DNA of 64,000 nucleotides from NCBI RefSeq assembly GCF_030295915.1, contig NZ_AP027361.1:1426001-1490000 (forward strand). Reading direction: 5' to 3'. The notes under the pieces are model-generated. The model made no database searches and was not told the origin of the DNA. It was given only the letters and a program-made list of their open reading frames with translations. The position numbers and the translations under genes were made by a program. How positions within the stretch are numbered: the stretch's first letter is position 1; every line of letters starts with the position of its first letter. The DNA is from Thalassotalea sediminis (lineage in GTDB: Bacteria > Pseudomonadota > Gammaproteobacteria > Enterobacterales > Alteromonadaceae). Positions 51,327 through 60,097 of the stretch are shown here, piece by piece.

Positions 51327-52496
51327 ATGCAGCGTTCTAGAATTTTCCCTCTTGGTATATCTGTCATGGCAATGGCAGTGCTATTTATTTCCGGTTGCGA
51401 ACAACCAGAGCAAGCTCGAGCAAAAGCGCATGCTATGCAAGCGACACCCGTTGGTGTTGTCACATTAAAAAGCCAATCTATTACCCTAACAAAAGAATTG
51501 CCAGGTCGAGTGTCTGCTTCACAAATTGCAGAAATACGCCCGCAAGTTGATGGTATTATTCAGCATCGATTATTCGTTGAAGGTGCTGAAGTCAAAAAAG
51601 GTCAAGCACTTTATCAAATTGACCCTGCAATTTTTGAAGCGCAAGTATCAACAAGTAAGGCTGCAATTAAAAAAGCTGAAGCAAATATTGCCAACACAAA
51701 GGCAAAACTAGAGCGATATAAAAATTTGTTAGCTACGAAAGCGGTGAGTCAACAAGATTATGATGAAGCCGTTGCCTCATTTAAAGGCGCTAAAGCCGAT
51801 TTACTGACATCAAAAGCGCAGTTGCAAACAGCTGAAATTAACTTGAATTACAGTAAAGTTAAATCTCCTATCAATGGTCAAATTGGTAAATCTGAAGTAA
51901 CAGCTGGTGCATTAGTCAATGCAAATCAAACAACCGCGTTATCAACCGTAACTCAGCTTGATCCTATTTATGTTGACCTAACGCAATCAAGCAGCGAGTT
52001 AACACGTTTAAAACAAGCGATATCATCAGGGCATTTATCACGAGATTCAAAACAGCATTCGGTTGTGAAATTGATGCTCGAAGATGGCACTACGTACAAG
52101 CATACTGGCACGTTAAAGTTTTCAGAAGTTACTGTTAACCCAAGTACGGGGTCCGTTTCTTTACGTGCAGAGTTTCCAAACCCGGAAAAACTTTTACTAC
52201 CTGGTATGTATGTTCGAGCAAAGATAATTGAAGGTGTTAAAGATGGGGCTATTTTAGCGCCACAGCGTGGTATAAGCCGTAATACTAAAGGTGAGCCTAC
52301 TGCCTTAGTTGTAAGTAAAGAAAATACGGTAGAACCTCGGGTGTTAACGGTTGATCGTACTATAGGTTCGCAGTGGTTAGTCACTGATGGCTTGGTCGAT
52401 GGCGATCAGTTAATTGTTGAAGGTTTGCAAAAAATACGCACAGGGGCACCTGTGAAAGCCGAGCCAGCTGACTCTTCGTTAAACACAGCGAAGTAA
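51327..52496 (+). CDS. RND multidrug efflux adaptor, AcrA/MexA family
   Basis: A 389-residue periplasmic membrane-fusion lipoprotein. The N-terminal signal has a lipobox, with Cys24 in LFISGC as the lipidated residue. The barrel-sandwich motif RPQVDGIIQHRLFVEGAEVKKGQ is followed by the helical hairpin (about residues 95-165) with AVSQQDYDEAVASFKGAKADL, and the beta-barrel and membrane-proximal parts continue to the C-terminus. It pairs with the permease 12 bases downstream. A TolC partner must come from elsewhere, because none is encoded in this operon. Confidence 0.92.
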   Translation: MQRSRIFPLGISVMAMAVLFISGCEQPEQARAKAHAMQATPVGVVTLKSQSITLTKELPGRVSASQIAEIRPQVDGIIQHRLFVEGAEVKKGQALYQIDPAIFEAQVSTSKAAIKKAEANIANTKAKLERYKNLLATKAVSQQDYDEAVASFKGAKADLLTSKAQLQTAEINLNYSKVKSPINGQIGKSEVTAGALVNANQTTALSTVTQLDPIYVDLTQSSSELTRLKQAISSGHLSRDSKQHSVVKLMLEDGTTYKHTGTLKFSEVTVNPSTGSVSLRAEFPNPEKLLLPGMYVRAKIIEGVKDGAILAPQRGISRNTKGEPTALVVSKENTVEPRVLTVDRTIGSQWLVTDGLVDGDQLIVEGLQKIRTGAPVKAEPADSSLNTAK

Positions 52497-52508
52497 CGGA
52501 GTGTAATG

Positions 52509-55500
52509 ATGTCTCGATTTTTTATTGATAGGCCCATTTTTGCATGGGTTTTAGCGATAGTGGTGATGCTAGCAGGTATATTAGCGATCAAAAGTTTACC
52601 TGTTGCACAGTACCCATCAATTGCACCACCAGCAATTAGCATTCAAGCAAGTTACCCAGGTGCATCAGCTCGTACGCTAGAAGATACGGTAACACAAGTT
52701 ATAGAGCAAAAGATGAAGGGCCTTGATGGCTTATTGTATATGTCTTCAACCTCTGAATCTAACGGTGCTGCTACTTTAACTCTTACTTTTGATGCTGATA
52801 CCGACCCTGATATTGCACAGGTGCAAGTTCAAAACAAGCTATCATTAGCGACACCGCTTTTACCTGAAGAGGTGCAACGCCAAGGGGTTTCAGTAGCAAA
52901 GTCAGCTAGAAACTTTTTGATGGTTGTAGGTTTTGTCTCTGAAGATGGCAGCATGAATAATATTGATATTGGTGATTATGTGTCGTCAAATATTCAAGAT
53001 ATTATTTCCCGCGTTAATGGCGTTGGTGAGGTTCAGCTATTCGGCTCACAATATGCAATGAGAATATGGTTAAAGCCTGCCATGTTGCATAAATATCAGT
53101 TAACACCCAGTGATATTAGCGCCGCTATACAAGCTCAAAATGCACAAGTTTCAGCTGGACAGTTAGGTGCTTTACCTGCGGTGTCAGGTCAACAGCTAAA
53201 CGCAACGGTTACCGCACAAAGTCGATTACAAACCCCAGAACAGTTTCGAAATATTTTTGTAAAAACTAATCCTGATGGTTCCGTGGTTAAACTTGCTGAT
53301 GTCGCTACTGTCGAATTAGGCGGAGAAAACTATGGCGTTGTCGCACGTTATAACGGTAAGCCTGCAACAGGATTAGGGATTAAATTAGCGAGTGGTGCAA
53401 ATGCCCTTGATACAGCAGAAGGTGTAAAAACAGCGTTAGCTGAACTCGAAGACTTTTTTCCAGATGGCCTAATATCTGTTGTGCCATACGATACAACACC
53501 GTTTGTGTCATTATCGATTGAAAAAGTAGTCAGCACACTCATTGAAGCTGTTGTGTTAGTTTTTCTAGTGATGTATCTATTTTTACAAAATTTCCGTGCA
53601 ACCTTGATCCCTACAATTGCAGTACCTGTTGTTTTATTAGGTACGTTTGCCATTCTTCAGTTGTTTGGTTTTTCAATCAATACCTTGACCATGTTTGCAA
53701 TGGTTTTAGCGATAGGTTTACTTGTTGATGATGCGATCGTCGTTGTTGAAAACGTTGAACGAGTCATGACTGAAGAAAAGTTATCACCGCTTGAAGCGAC
53801 GCGTAAATCAATGGATGAAATTAAAGGAGCACTTGTTGGTATTGCGATGGTACTTTCAGCCGTCTTTATTCCTATGGCGTTTTTTGCTGGCTCGACAGGG
53901 GTAATTTATCGACAATTTTCTATAACGCTTGTTACCGCAATGAGCTTATCAGTGTTAGTGGCGCTTATATTAACTCCTGCTTTATGCGCAACAATGTTAA
54001 AGCCAAGCCATGTGCATAATGATCACTCTTTAATAGGGCGATTCTTCAATGGCTTTAACCGTGGTTTTGATAGAACAAATGGCGGAGCTCAAGGCTTTGT
54101 TAGTCGAATGATTAAGCAGAGTAAACGCTATTTATTGTGTTACGGTTTAATTGTTGGCGGTATGATTTATATCTTTTCTCAATTACCATCGGCATTTTTA
54201 CCGAATGAAGATCAAGGGATTCTGTTTAACCAAGTGAGCTTACCAGCAGGATCGACTACCGAGCAAACGTTAGAAGTTGTTAAGAAAATGGAGCGTCATT
54301 TTTTAGAAGATCAATCAGATGCTGTGCGCTCAATTTTTAGTGTTGCAGGCTTTAGTTTTGCTGGTTCTGGACAAAATGCTGCTATTGGTTTTGTTGGACT
54401 TAAACATTGGGATGAGCGTCAAAGCCCCGCACTTTCTGTTGGTGCAGTAGCAGGTAAAGCCATGGGGTACTTTTCGACAATTAAAGAGGCGTTTGTTTTT
54501 GCTTTTCCACCACCAGCGGTCATTGAATTAGGTACCGCAAATGGCTTTACATTTTACTTGCAAGATCGTGTCGGCTTAGGGCATGAAAAGTTACTCAATG
54601 CACGTAATATGTTCCTCGGAATGGCGGCTCAAAGCCCAGTATTAGCAGGAGTTCGTCCTAATGGTTTGGAAGATAAACCTGAACTACAATTGGATATAGA
54701 CCTTGCAAAAGCGGAAGCACTTGGTATTAAACAAGCTGATATTAACAGTACGTTAGCCACTGCGTGGGGTGGACGCTATGTTAATGACTTTATTGATCGT
54801 GGCCGTGTTAAGAAAGTTTATGTTCAAGGTGTGCCAGAGTCACGTATGGTGCCTGAAGACATTGAACAATGGTATGTACGCAATAGTGGTGGAGAAATGG
54901 TACCTTTTACAAGCTTTGCAAACGCCTATTGGACATATGGCTCTCCTCGACTCGAGCGATATAACGGTTTATCGGCAATGGAAATCCAAGGTTCCGCTGC
55001 GCCAGGGTTCAGCACTGGTCAAGCAATGGCAGAGGTTGAAAAGTTAGTTAATCAGTTACCTCCTGGTATTGCTTATGAATGGACGGGGATCTCTTACGAG
55101 GAACGTTTAAGTGGTGGTCAAGCCCCATTATTGTATGCTTTGTCATTACTAGTGGTATTCCTTTGCTTAGCAGCATTATATGAAAGTTGGTCTGTACCTG
55201 CTGCTGTTATGCTAATTGTGCCATTAGGGGTCTTTGGTGCTGCGGTAGCAGCCTTGACGGCAAACTTATCAAATGACATATACCTTCAAGTAGGGTTATT
55301 AACAACAATAGGGTTAGCATCAAAAAACGCAATTTTAATTGTTGAATTTGCCATTCATAAAATGGATGAGGGTATGCCACTTGTTGATGCTGCAATAAAT
55401 GCTGTTCGTTTGCGTTTGCGCCCAATAATAATGACCTCAATGGCATTTGTGTGCGGTGTATTGCCTTTGGCTATTGCATCAAGTGCTGGCTCTGGTGCTC

Positions 55501-55634
55501 AGAATGCGTTGGGTATTTCTGTAATTGGTGGTACTTTAGCGTCATCAATACTCGTGGTTATTTTTGTTCCGATGTTTTTTGTCCTTGTTCGAAGGGTATT
55601 CCCAGGGAAACAAAAACTGTCGATTCAGAAATAG
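52509..55634 (+). CDS. RND multidrug efflux permease, AcrB/MexB family
   Basis: A 1041-residue inner membrane drug/proton antiporter of the HAE1 family. The N-terminus [17 protein letters not shown] is canonical, and helix 4 has the proton-relay aspartates in [18 protein letters not shown]. Twelve helices and two large periplasmic loops are seen, and the C-terminal half contains [11 protein letters not shown]. ATGs at 52506 and 52509 are adjacent, and the second lies seven bases after GGAG, so it is preferred. The substrate range cannot be read. A TetR gene follows after a terminator. Confidence 0.93.
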   Translation: MSRFFIDRPIFAWVLAIVVMLAGILAIKSLPVAQYPSIAPPAISIQASYPGASARTLEDTVTQVIEQKMKGLDGLLYMSSTSESNGAATLTLTFDADTDPDIAQVQVQNKLSLATPLLPEEVQRQGVSVAKSARNFLMVVGFVSEDGSMNNIDIGDYVSSNIQDIISRVNGVGEVQLFGSQYAMRIWLKPAMLHKYQLTPSDISAAIQAQNAQVSAGQLGALPAVSGQQLNATVTAQSRLQTPEQFRNIFVKTNPDGSVVKLADVATVELGGENYGVVARYNGKPATGLGIKLASGANALDTAEGVKTALAELEDFFPDGLISVVPYDTTPFVSLSIEKVVSTLIEAVVLVFLVMYLFLQNFRATLIPTIAVPVVLLGTFAILQLFGFSINTLTMFAMVLAIGLLVDDAIVVVENVERVMTEEKLSPLEATRKSMDEIKGALVGIAMVLSAVFIPMAFFAGSTGVIYRQFSITLVTAMSLSVLVALILTPALCATMLKPSHVHNDHSLIGRFFNGFNRGFDRTNGGAQGFVSRMIKQSKRYLLCYGLIVGGMIYIFSQLPSAFLPNEDQGILFNQVSLPAGSTTEQTLEVVKKMERHFLEDQSDAVRSIFSVAGFSFAGSGQNAAIGFVGLKHWDERQSPALSVGAVAGKAMGYFSTIKEAFVFAFPPPAVIELGTANGFTFYLQDRVGLGHEKLLNARNMFLGMAAQSPVLAGVRPNGLEDKPELQLDIDLAKAEALGIKQADINSTLATAWGGRYVNDFIDRGRVKKVYVQGVPESRMVPEDIEQWYVRNSGGEMVPFTSFANAYWTYGSPRLERYNGLSAMEIQGSAAPGFSTGQAMAEVEKLVNQLPPGIAYEWTGISYEERLSGGQAPLLYALSLLVVFLCLAALYESWSVPAAVMLIVPLGVFGAAVAALTANLSNDIYLQVGLLTTIGLASKNAILIVEFAIHKMDEGMPLVDAAINAVRLRLRPIIMTSMAFVCGVLPLAIASSAGSGAQNALGISVIGGTLASSILVVIFVPMFFVLVRRVFPGKQKLSIQK

Positions 55635-55644
55635 TGTATTTATT

Positions 55645-55680
55645 CGCAAGGCTATTTTTAATTGAAATAGCCTTGCGTTT
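55645..55680 (+). terminator. intrinsic terminator after the acrAB-like genes
   Basis: A perfect 13-bp stem, CGCAAGGCTATTT (55645-55657) and AAATAGCCTTGCG (55665-55677), has a 7-nt loop and is followed by TTT. The following TetR gene starts 18 bases after the stem. Confidence 0.8.
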
Positions 55681-55694
55681 ATCGTGGAGTTTCT

Positions 55695-56312
55695 ATGAAT
55701 CCAAAAAATAAAAGGCACACAGATCCAGCATTAGCAGAAACAAGAAGGAATCAAGTGCTATGCGCAGCAGCGGAATGCTTTAAACGTAAAGGCTATCATG
55801 GCGCAGGAATGGCGGAAATTTCAAAAACAGCAGGGATGAGCGCTGGCCATATATATAATTACTTTAAAAGTAAGGATGATATTATTGAATCTATTATTCA
55901 GCGTGATATGGAAGAAACTATCTCGTTGTTTCAAGAGTTTGAAGAACAGCCTGGAGACCTTGTTACTATACTTGTAGATGGGCTTGATGCAGGTGTTGAA
56001 CGTCACACGGATACGGAATGTAAAGCTCTTAGCTTAGAAATGCTATCCGAAGCTGCTCGTAATGAGAAAATTGCCAATTTACTGCAACAAGCTGATACCC
56101 AATCAAGAGATCGTATGCGTAATTTGTTGGTTGGAGAGCGAGGTTCACTCAAAGCGTCAACAGAGCGAGAAATCAACGCGCGTATTGAAGTGATGTTTTC
56201 AATGATAGGGGGGTTATTATTGCGTCGAATACTCAATCCTAATATCGATAAAGAAGGGTTATTAATTGCACTGCGTCCTGCAATGAAAACACTGTTGTTG
56301 CCGTTTGAGTAA
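55695..56312 (+). CDS. TetR/AcrR family transcriptional regulator
   Basis: A 205-residue TetR-family repressor. The N-terminal HTH domain (about residues 18-65) contains GYHGAGMAEISKTAGMSAGHIYNYFKSKDDI, the classic TetR recognition helix region, and the C-terminal all-helical part would bind ligand. It lies just after the RND pump genes and is probably their local repressor. An imperfect palindrome upstream of the adaptor gene may be its operator. The strong terminator in between suggests that it also has its own promoter or read-through. Confidence 0.88.
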   Translation: MNPKNKRHTDPALAETRRNQVLCAAAECFKRKGYHGAGMAEISKTAGMSAGHIYNYFKSKDDIIESIIQRDMEETISLFQEFEEQPGDLVTILVDGLDAGVERHTDTECKALSLEMLSEAARNEKIANLLQQADTQSRDRMRNLLVGERGSLKASTEREINARIEVMFSMIGGLLLRRILNPNIDKEGLLIALRPAMKTLLLPFE

Positions 56313-56344
56313 CAACAGCGTTTTGTTTTTACGGAGCAATAAGA

Positions 56345-57505
56345 CTAGAAAATTTGTAAAAAACGACCACTTGAATAGAGGCCGTATAACAACCCAGAGG
56401 AACCGCCACCTACGCCAATTAATAAGCCTACTTTACTACAAATTTTCGCTCGACTCAGCTTTACTCCCGCTGCTTCATCAGTTTGAGCTAGACGTGCTAA
56501 GTTTCTAAAGCTAATTTTATTGGCGGCATTTATATGAACCACTAAACCCGAAATAAAGAGCAAATAGGTAGCAATTGGCAGTAACCAACCATTAGAGGCG
56601 ACATAACTAAAGCTAAATAATAAGCTCGTAATAATGATCAATACTGTACTGCGAAACCTAATTTTTTTCAGCTGTTTCATATCGCTTGCATTATCAATAT
56701 GTTTCATCATTTTATTCATTGCTAAGGCATTGGCAATTACCGCGATCAACCCGCCAATGGCCGCACCACCTAAAAAATAAACTAGTTTGCTTAACCAATG
56801 CGTGTTTTTAGCTGTGGCAGAATAAGTAAGTGTACTTGCTGCAACTGGAGCTGATGTCATGGCGGTGCTTGCAAAAAACGTTGCCAAGCCAATGGGCGAT
56901 GTTGCTAATAATACTTTACCGTACTTATCCAAAATATTATCTTTTAAAAATGTGCGTGCGCGTTGCAATCTTTTTCGTACCGTTGTTTCTTGTAACCCTA
57001 AGAGACTTGCTACTTTTTTGCTATCGTTTCCTTCTCTATAATATAAAATAACAATTTCTCTGCTTTCATCAGGTAATTGATCTAATAGTTGCGCTAGGAG
57101 TTGATTCTGTTGATCTTTGATTAATTGATCATCGTGTGTATCCGTTTTTTCACATACATGATGCAACAATTGTTCTAAATTTTTTTCTTCAATGGATTGT
57201 CGCTTTACGATACGTTGATCTCTCAGATAATTGAGCGCTGTAAACCGCGTTACTTGCCGTAGCCATGGCAATAAACTTTCATTGTTATTCAATTTATCTA
57301 ACTGTTGCCACATCTTTATAAATACTTGTTGACTAATATCACTACTATCGTCGATATCTTTAGTGATAGCTAAAGCAATTGCACAGACGGTATTGGTCAA
57401 TCTATTTACTAATAAATTAAAGGCATTTTGATCACCTGTTTTCGCTTTGGCTACTAATAGGTTAAGGTCATCATGCGTAATGCTGTTGCTTGAAGTGTTA
57501 CTCAT
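56345..57505 (-). CDS. ECF-type RNA polymerase sigma factor fused to a membrane domain
   Basis: A 386-residue protein. Residues about 14-85 match sigma-70 region 2 (KMWQQLDKLNNNESLLPWLRQVTRFTALNYLRD), and about 125-185 region 4 with the HTH KVASLLGLQETTVRKRLQRAR. The remaining 200 residues contain about five hydrophobic segments (near 200-215, 235-262, 290-305, 312-325 and 355-375). An anti-sigma-like membrane tether in the same chain is suggested. It starts within the hydrolase gene's stop (ATGA), with AAGGAG in that gene's end, so the two are coupled. What signal it responds to is unknown. Confidence 0.85.
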   Translation of the reverse strand: MSNTSSNSITHDDLNLLVAKAKTGDQNAFNLLVNRLTNTVCAIALAITKDIDDSSDISQQVFIKMWQQLDKLNNNESLLPWLRQVTRFTALNYLRDQRIVKRQSIEEKNLEQLLHHVCEKTDTHDDQLIKDQQNQLLAQLLDQLPDESREIVILYYREGNDSKKVASLLGLQETTVRKRLQRARTFLKDNILDKYGKVLLATSPIGLATFFASTAMTSAPVAASTLTYSATAKNTHWLSKLVYFLGGAAIGGLIAVIANALAMNKMMKHIDNASDMKQLKKIRFRSTVLIIITSLLFSFSYVASNGWLLPIATYLLFISGLVVHINAANKISFRNLARLAQTDEAAGVKLSRAKICSKVGLLIGVGGGSSGLLYGLYSSGRFLQIF

Positions 57506-58374
57506 GATTGCTCCTTGATGTAATCTTTAATCGTGTTAATAAGCCATTTAGGTTGATCCCACATTAGAAAATGACGTCCTTTGTTGTTCATCACAATTGT
57601 TGCCATTGCATTGCCACCTAATTGCGCTGCATAGAGGTTTTTTACCGCGCGCTGTTGACTCGTATCGTTAAAACCACCTGCAGCCCCAATTAATAACATA
57701 GGTGTCGTAAGTTTTGCTATATTTTCTCTTAAATCCATAGTCATAACCGTTTTTATTGCACTACTGGCAGTGATTGGATCTGAGCTTTTTGCCATATCAA
57801 TGATATGTTGATATTTGTCTTTTTGAGTTGTTTGAATTGCAATGCCTTGCCGTGATATTTGAGCGAGGCGTTCAGGCGTCGCGTGACGATACAGGTGGCT
57901 AATCGATGTGGCTTGGAAAGCTATATCTTCAATAGTCGTATCATTTGTTCGAGTGAAAACGGGGCCAATAAAGGGAAGTCCATCAACTGAAATTGCGGCC
58001 TTTAGCGTTTTATGAGGTGTTAAAGCGAGTTGATAGGCCATTAAACCACCCATACTATGACCAATAAATACAGGTTGTTTGAGAGCGGGGCTATTTACAT
58101 AATGGCTAAGCTCAGTGAAAACGTGTTGAAAAATATCGTCAGCGTGTTTACATGGTTTATTCTTGCCAAACCCCGCAATGGATAATTGGTGTACTTGAAA
58201 ATCTTTAGCAAGCTCAGTTGCTACGTTCTGCCAAACAGATTCATCACTCAGAAATCCAGGCATAAGCAATATTGCTTGGCCTTCACCGGTAACTTTAGTC
58301 TTTAGGCAACTGCCATGTACAACATTTGTTAATAATAGCAGTAACGTGAGTGCTACGATATTTATTGCGTTCAT
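57502..58374 (-). CDS. secreted alpha/beta-hydrolase
   Basis: A 290-residue alpha/beta-hydrolase with an N-terminal signal peptide (LLLLLTNVVHG-SC). The nucleophile is Ser107 in GHSMGG, the oxyanion region is LLMPGFLSDESVW, and the likely catalytic His is in NNKGRHFLMWDQP. Because of the Cys after the signal, a lipoprotein is possible. It is upstream of, and overlaps, the membrane-fused sigma factor gene. The hydrolase may act on an ester or lactone in the periplasm and could be linked to the sigma factor's signal, but this is only an inference. Confidence 0.85.
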   Translation of the reverse strand: MNAINIVALTLLLLLTNVVHGSCLKTKVTGEGQAILLMPGFLSDESVWQNVATELAKDFQVHQLSIAGFGKNKPCKHADDIFQHVFTELSHYVNSPALKQPVFIGHSMGGLMAYQLALTPHKTLKAAISVDGLPFIGPVFTRTNDTTIEDIAFQATSISHLYRHATPERLAQISRQGIAIQTTQKDKYQHIIDMAKSSDPITASSAIKTVMTMDLRENIAKLTTPMLLIGAAGGFNDTSQQRAVKNLYAAQLGGNAMATIVMNNKGRHFLMWDQPKWLINTIKDYIKEQS

Positions 58375-58411
58375 AGTGATATCTCTCTTGTTATTTAGTT
58401 ATTATCTAAGT

Positions 58412-58436
58412 CACGGTGAACAAACAATGTGTGACA
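58412..58436 (-). promoter_or_regulatory. candidate ECF-type promoter of the hydrolase-sigma operon
   Basis: On the minus strand, TGTCACA (58436-58430) is followed after 14 nt by CGTG (58415-58412), 38 bases before the hydrolase ATG. TGTCACA with a following CGT element resembles promoters known for some ECF groups. The sequence would let the sigma factor drive its own operon. The spacing is slightly short, so it is tentative. Confidence 0.4.
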
Positions 58437-58559
58437 CAGTTTTTGTTTTTTATGCAAAATAACTTGTTGGCGTCTTTTTCTGAATAATTGAAAGTGCCAG
58501 ATTGACGAGGGGTCTTGAAATGCATATTATGCAGGAGTTAATTACGAGGGTTTATTATT

Positions 58560-58901
58560 TTGCAGATGAAACTTTTCTGTTATTTACTGCTTGTTATTGC
58601 GATTGTTTTCCAATCTTTCGCAGCTATCGCAGTAGGGGATGACGATCATCAAATGGATGTTGAGCACTTGCAGCAGCAACATTCACACCTCGATGATACA
58701 AAACTTCAGCAAGATAACAATGACGCTCATAATGTTAATGATTGTCACCATTGTGGTCACTGCACTGGAAATCATGCTACATGGGTTACAGTTAAGACAG
58801 AAGCGAGCGCTTTTGATGCGTTGTCTGTCACGTCTTTTTATTACCTTATACCGACTACTCATGCCTTTACCGAGGCAATGTACCGCCCTCCAATAGCCTA
58901 A
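58560..58901 (+). CDS. Cys/His-rich secreted leader protein of the second metal operon
   Basis: A 113-residue exported protein. A signal peptide (residues 1-22) precedes a His/Asp/Gln-rich segment (DDDHQMDVEHLQQQHSH) and a cysteine cluster (DCHHCGHC), and the protein ends in AMYRPPIA. The layout and the C-terminal YRPPI motif match the leader protein of the cus operon, suggesting one family, perhaps CzcI-like, used in front of two different metal efflux systems. The TTG at 58560 is seven bases after GAGGG. An ATG at 58566 is a possible alternative. Divalent metal binding is inferred. Confidence 0.62.
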   Translation: MQMKLFCYLLLVIAIVFQSFAAIAVGDDDHQMDVEHLQQQHSHLDDTKLQQDNNDAHNVNDCHHCGHCTGNHATWVTVKTEASAFDALSVTSFYYLIPTTHAFTEAMYRPPIA

Positions 58902-58960
58902 CTGATTTTTATTTTCGCCCCGTAACGGGATGTTATTTATTAAATTTGTTAGGAATTTTT

Positions 58961-60088
58961 ATGTCTTTAAAGAAGATTTATACAGGCTATTGCCTGGTAT
59001 TTTTATCGTCTGCTGTTTTCTCATTGCAAAGTAGTGCAAAAGAAACAGCACATGAACATGAGTCAGTAAAAGCACATGACACGGCAATTCTACTCGACAG
59101 AAAACAACAGCAACTTGCAAATATACGTATAGAAACGGTTAATGCGCGAAAGCATATACGTACTATCTACGCACCAGGAGAAGTTAAAGTAAATGGTTAT
59201 AAAAGTTATGTCGTTTCGCCCCGCACTGACTCTGTCATTATTAATCGCCATGCGATTTTAGGTCAGCATGTCGATGTAGGACAAAAGCTTGTCACTTTAT
59301 TTAGTGAAGCAATGGCGCAAGCTCAAGCCGAATATTTGATTGCGTCAACTGAATGGCAACGTGTTCAAAAACTTGACGGCAAAAATATTAGTGATAGCCA
59401 ACGTTTACGCAATGAAATCAATTTCAATGCGGCTTACGGAAAATTAATTGCATTAGGGTTAACGGAGCAAGCGATTGCTAATATTTCAACGGTTAACACG
59501 GCAAGGCTAGGACAGTACTCGTTAATTGCTAAAAAATCTGGCGTTGTTTTAAAAGATGATTTTTCACAGGGACAACGTATTGATGCAGGTGAAACGATTA
59601 TGGTGTTGGCTGATGAAGCTCAGTTATGGGTTGAAGCAAAACTATCACCTACAAAAGAGCTTGCACTAGATCTAGGATCGGTCGCTCGCGTTAAATTAGG
59701 TCAGCGTGGTTATTTAGCGAGCATTATTCAAGAGTCTCACACCATTGATCCTGTCACACGCACGCAGATTGTTCGTTTGTCCGTTAACAATAAAGATGAT
59801 GCACTTCATCCAGGTATGTTTGTTGATGTTAATTTTCAAATTGAAACGAATGAACAACTAGTGGCAGTGCCAGACGAAGCCTTGATCAGAAAGCAAGATG
59901 GCAGTTGGATTGTTTACGTTGAAAAGCAACAAGGTCAGTTTTTAGCTACGCCTGTAACATTAGGAAGCAAGTTTGGCGAACTACGGGAAGTTAATGGGAT
60001 TACATCAGGTAGTCGAGTGGTAACTCAAGGTGCCTTTTTTGTTGCTGCAGAACGTATGAAAAGCGGTTTTGACCCACATAACCACTAA
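58961..60088 (+). CDS. heavy-metal RND efflux adaptor, CzcB-like
   Basis: A 375-residue periplasmic membrane-fusion protein with a signal peptide (LVFLSSAVFSLQSSA-KE). It has the barrel-sandwich and hairpin region (about residues 60-185, with VSPRTDSVIINRHAILGQHVDVGQ), beta-barrel elements with GSVARVKLGQRGYLASI, and the C-terminal IVYVEKQQGQFLATPV. It lacks the heavy-metal-binding and CusF domains seen in the Cus-type adaptor. The frame opens at 58946, but the ATG at 58961 is six bases after AGGA. It is 9 bases before the permease gene. Confidence 0.88.
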   Translation: MSLKKIYTGYCLVFLSSAVFSLQSSAKETAHEHESVKAHDTAILLDRKQQQLANIRIETVNARKHIRTIYAPGEVKVNGYKSYVVSPRTDSVIINRHAILGQHVDVGQKLVTLFSEAMAQAQAEYLIASTEWQRVQKLDGKNISDSQRLRNEINFNAAYGKLIALGLTEQAIANISTVNTARLGQYSLIAKKSGVVLKDDFSQGQRIDAGETIMVLADEAQLWVEAKLSPTKELALDLGSVARVKLGQRGYLASIIQESHTIDPVTRTQIVRLSVNNKDDALHPGMFVDVNFQIETNEQLVAVPDEALIRKQDGSWIVYVEKQQGQFLATPVTLGSKFGELREVNGITSGSRVVTQGAFFVAAERMKSGFDPHNH

Positions 60089-60097
60089 GGAGGCGAC

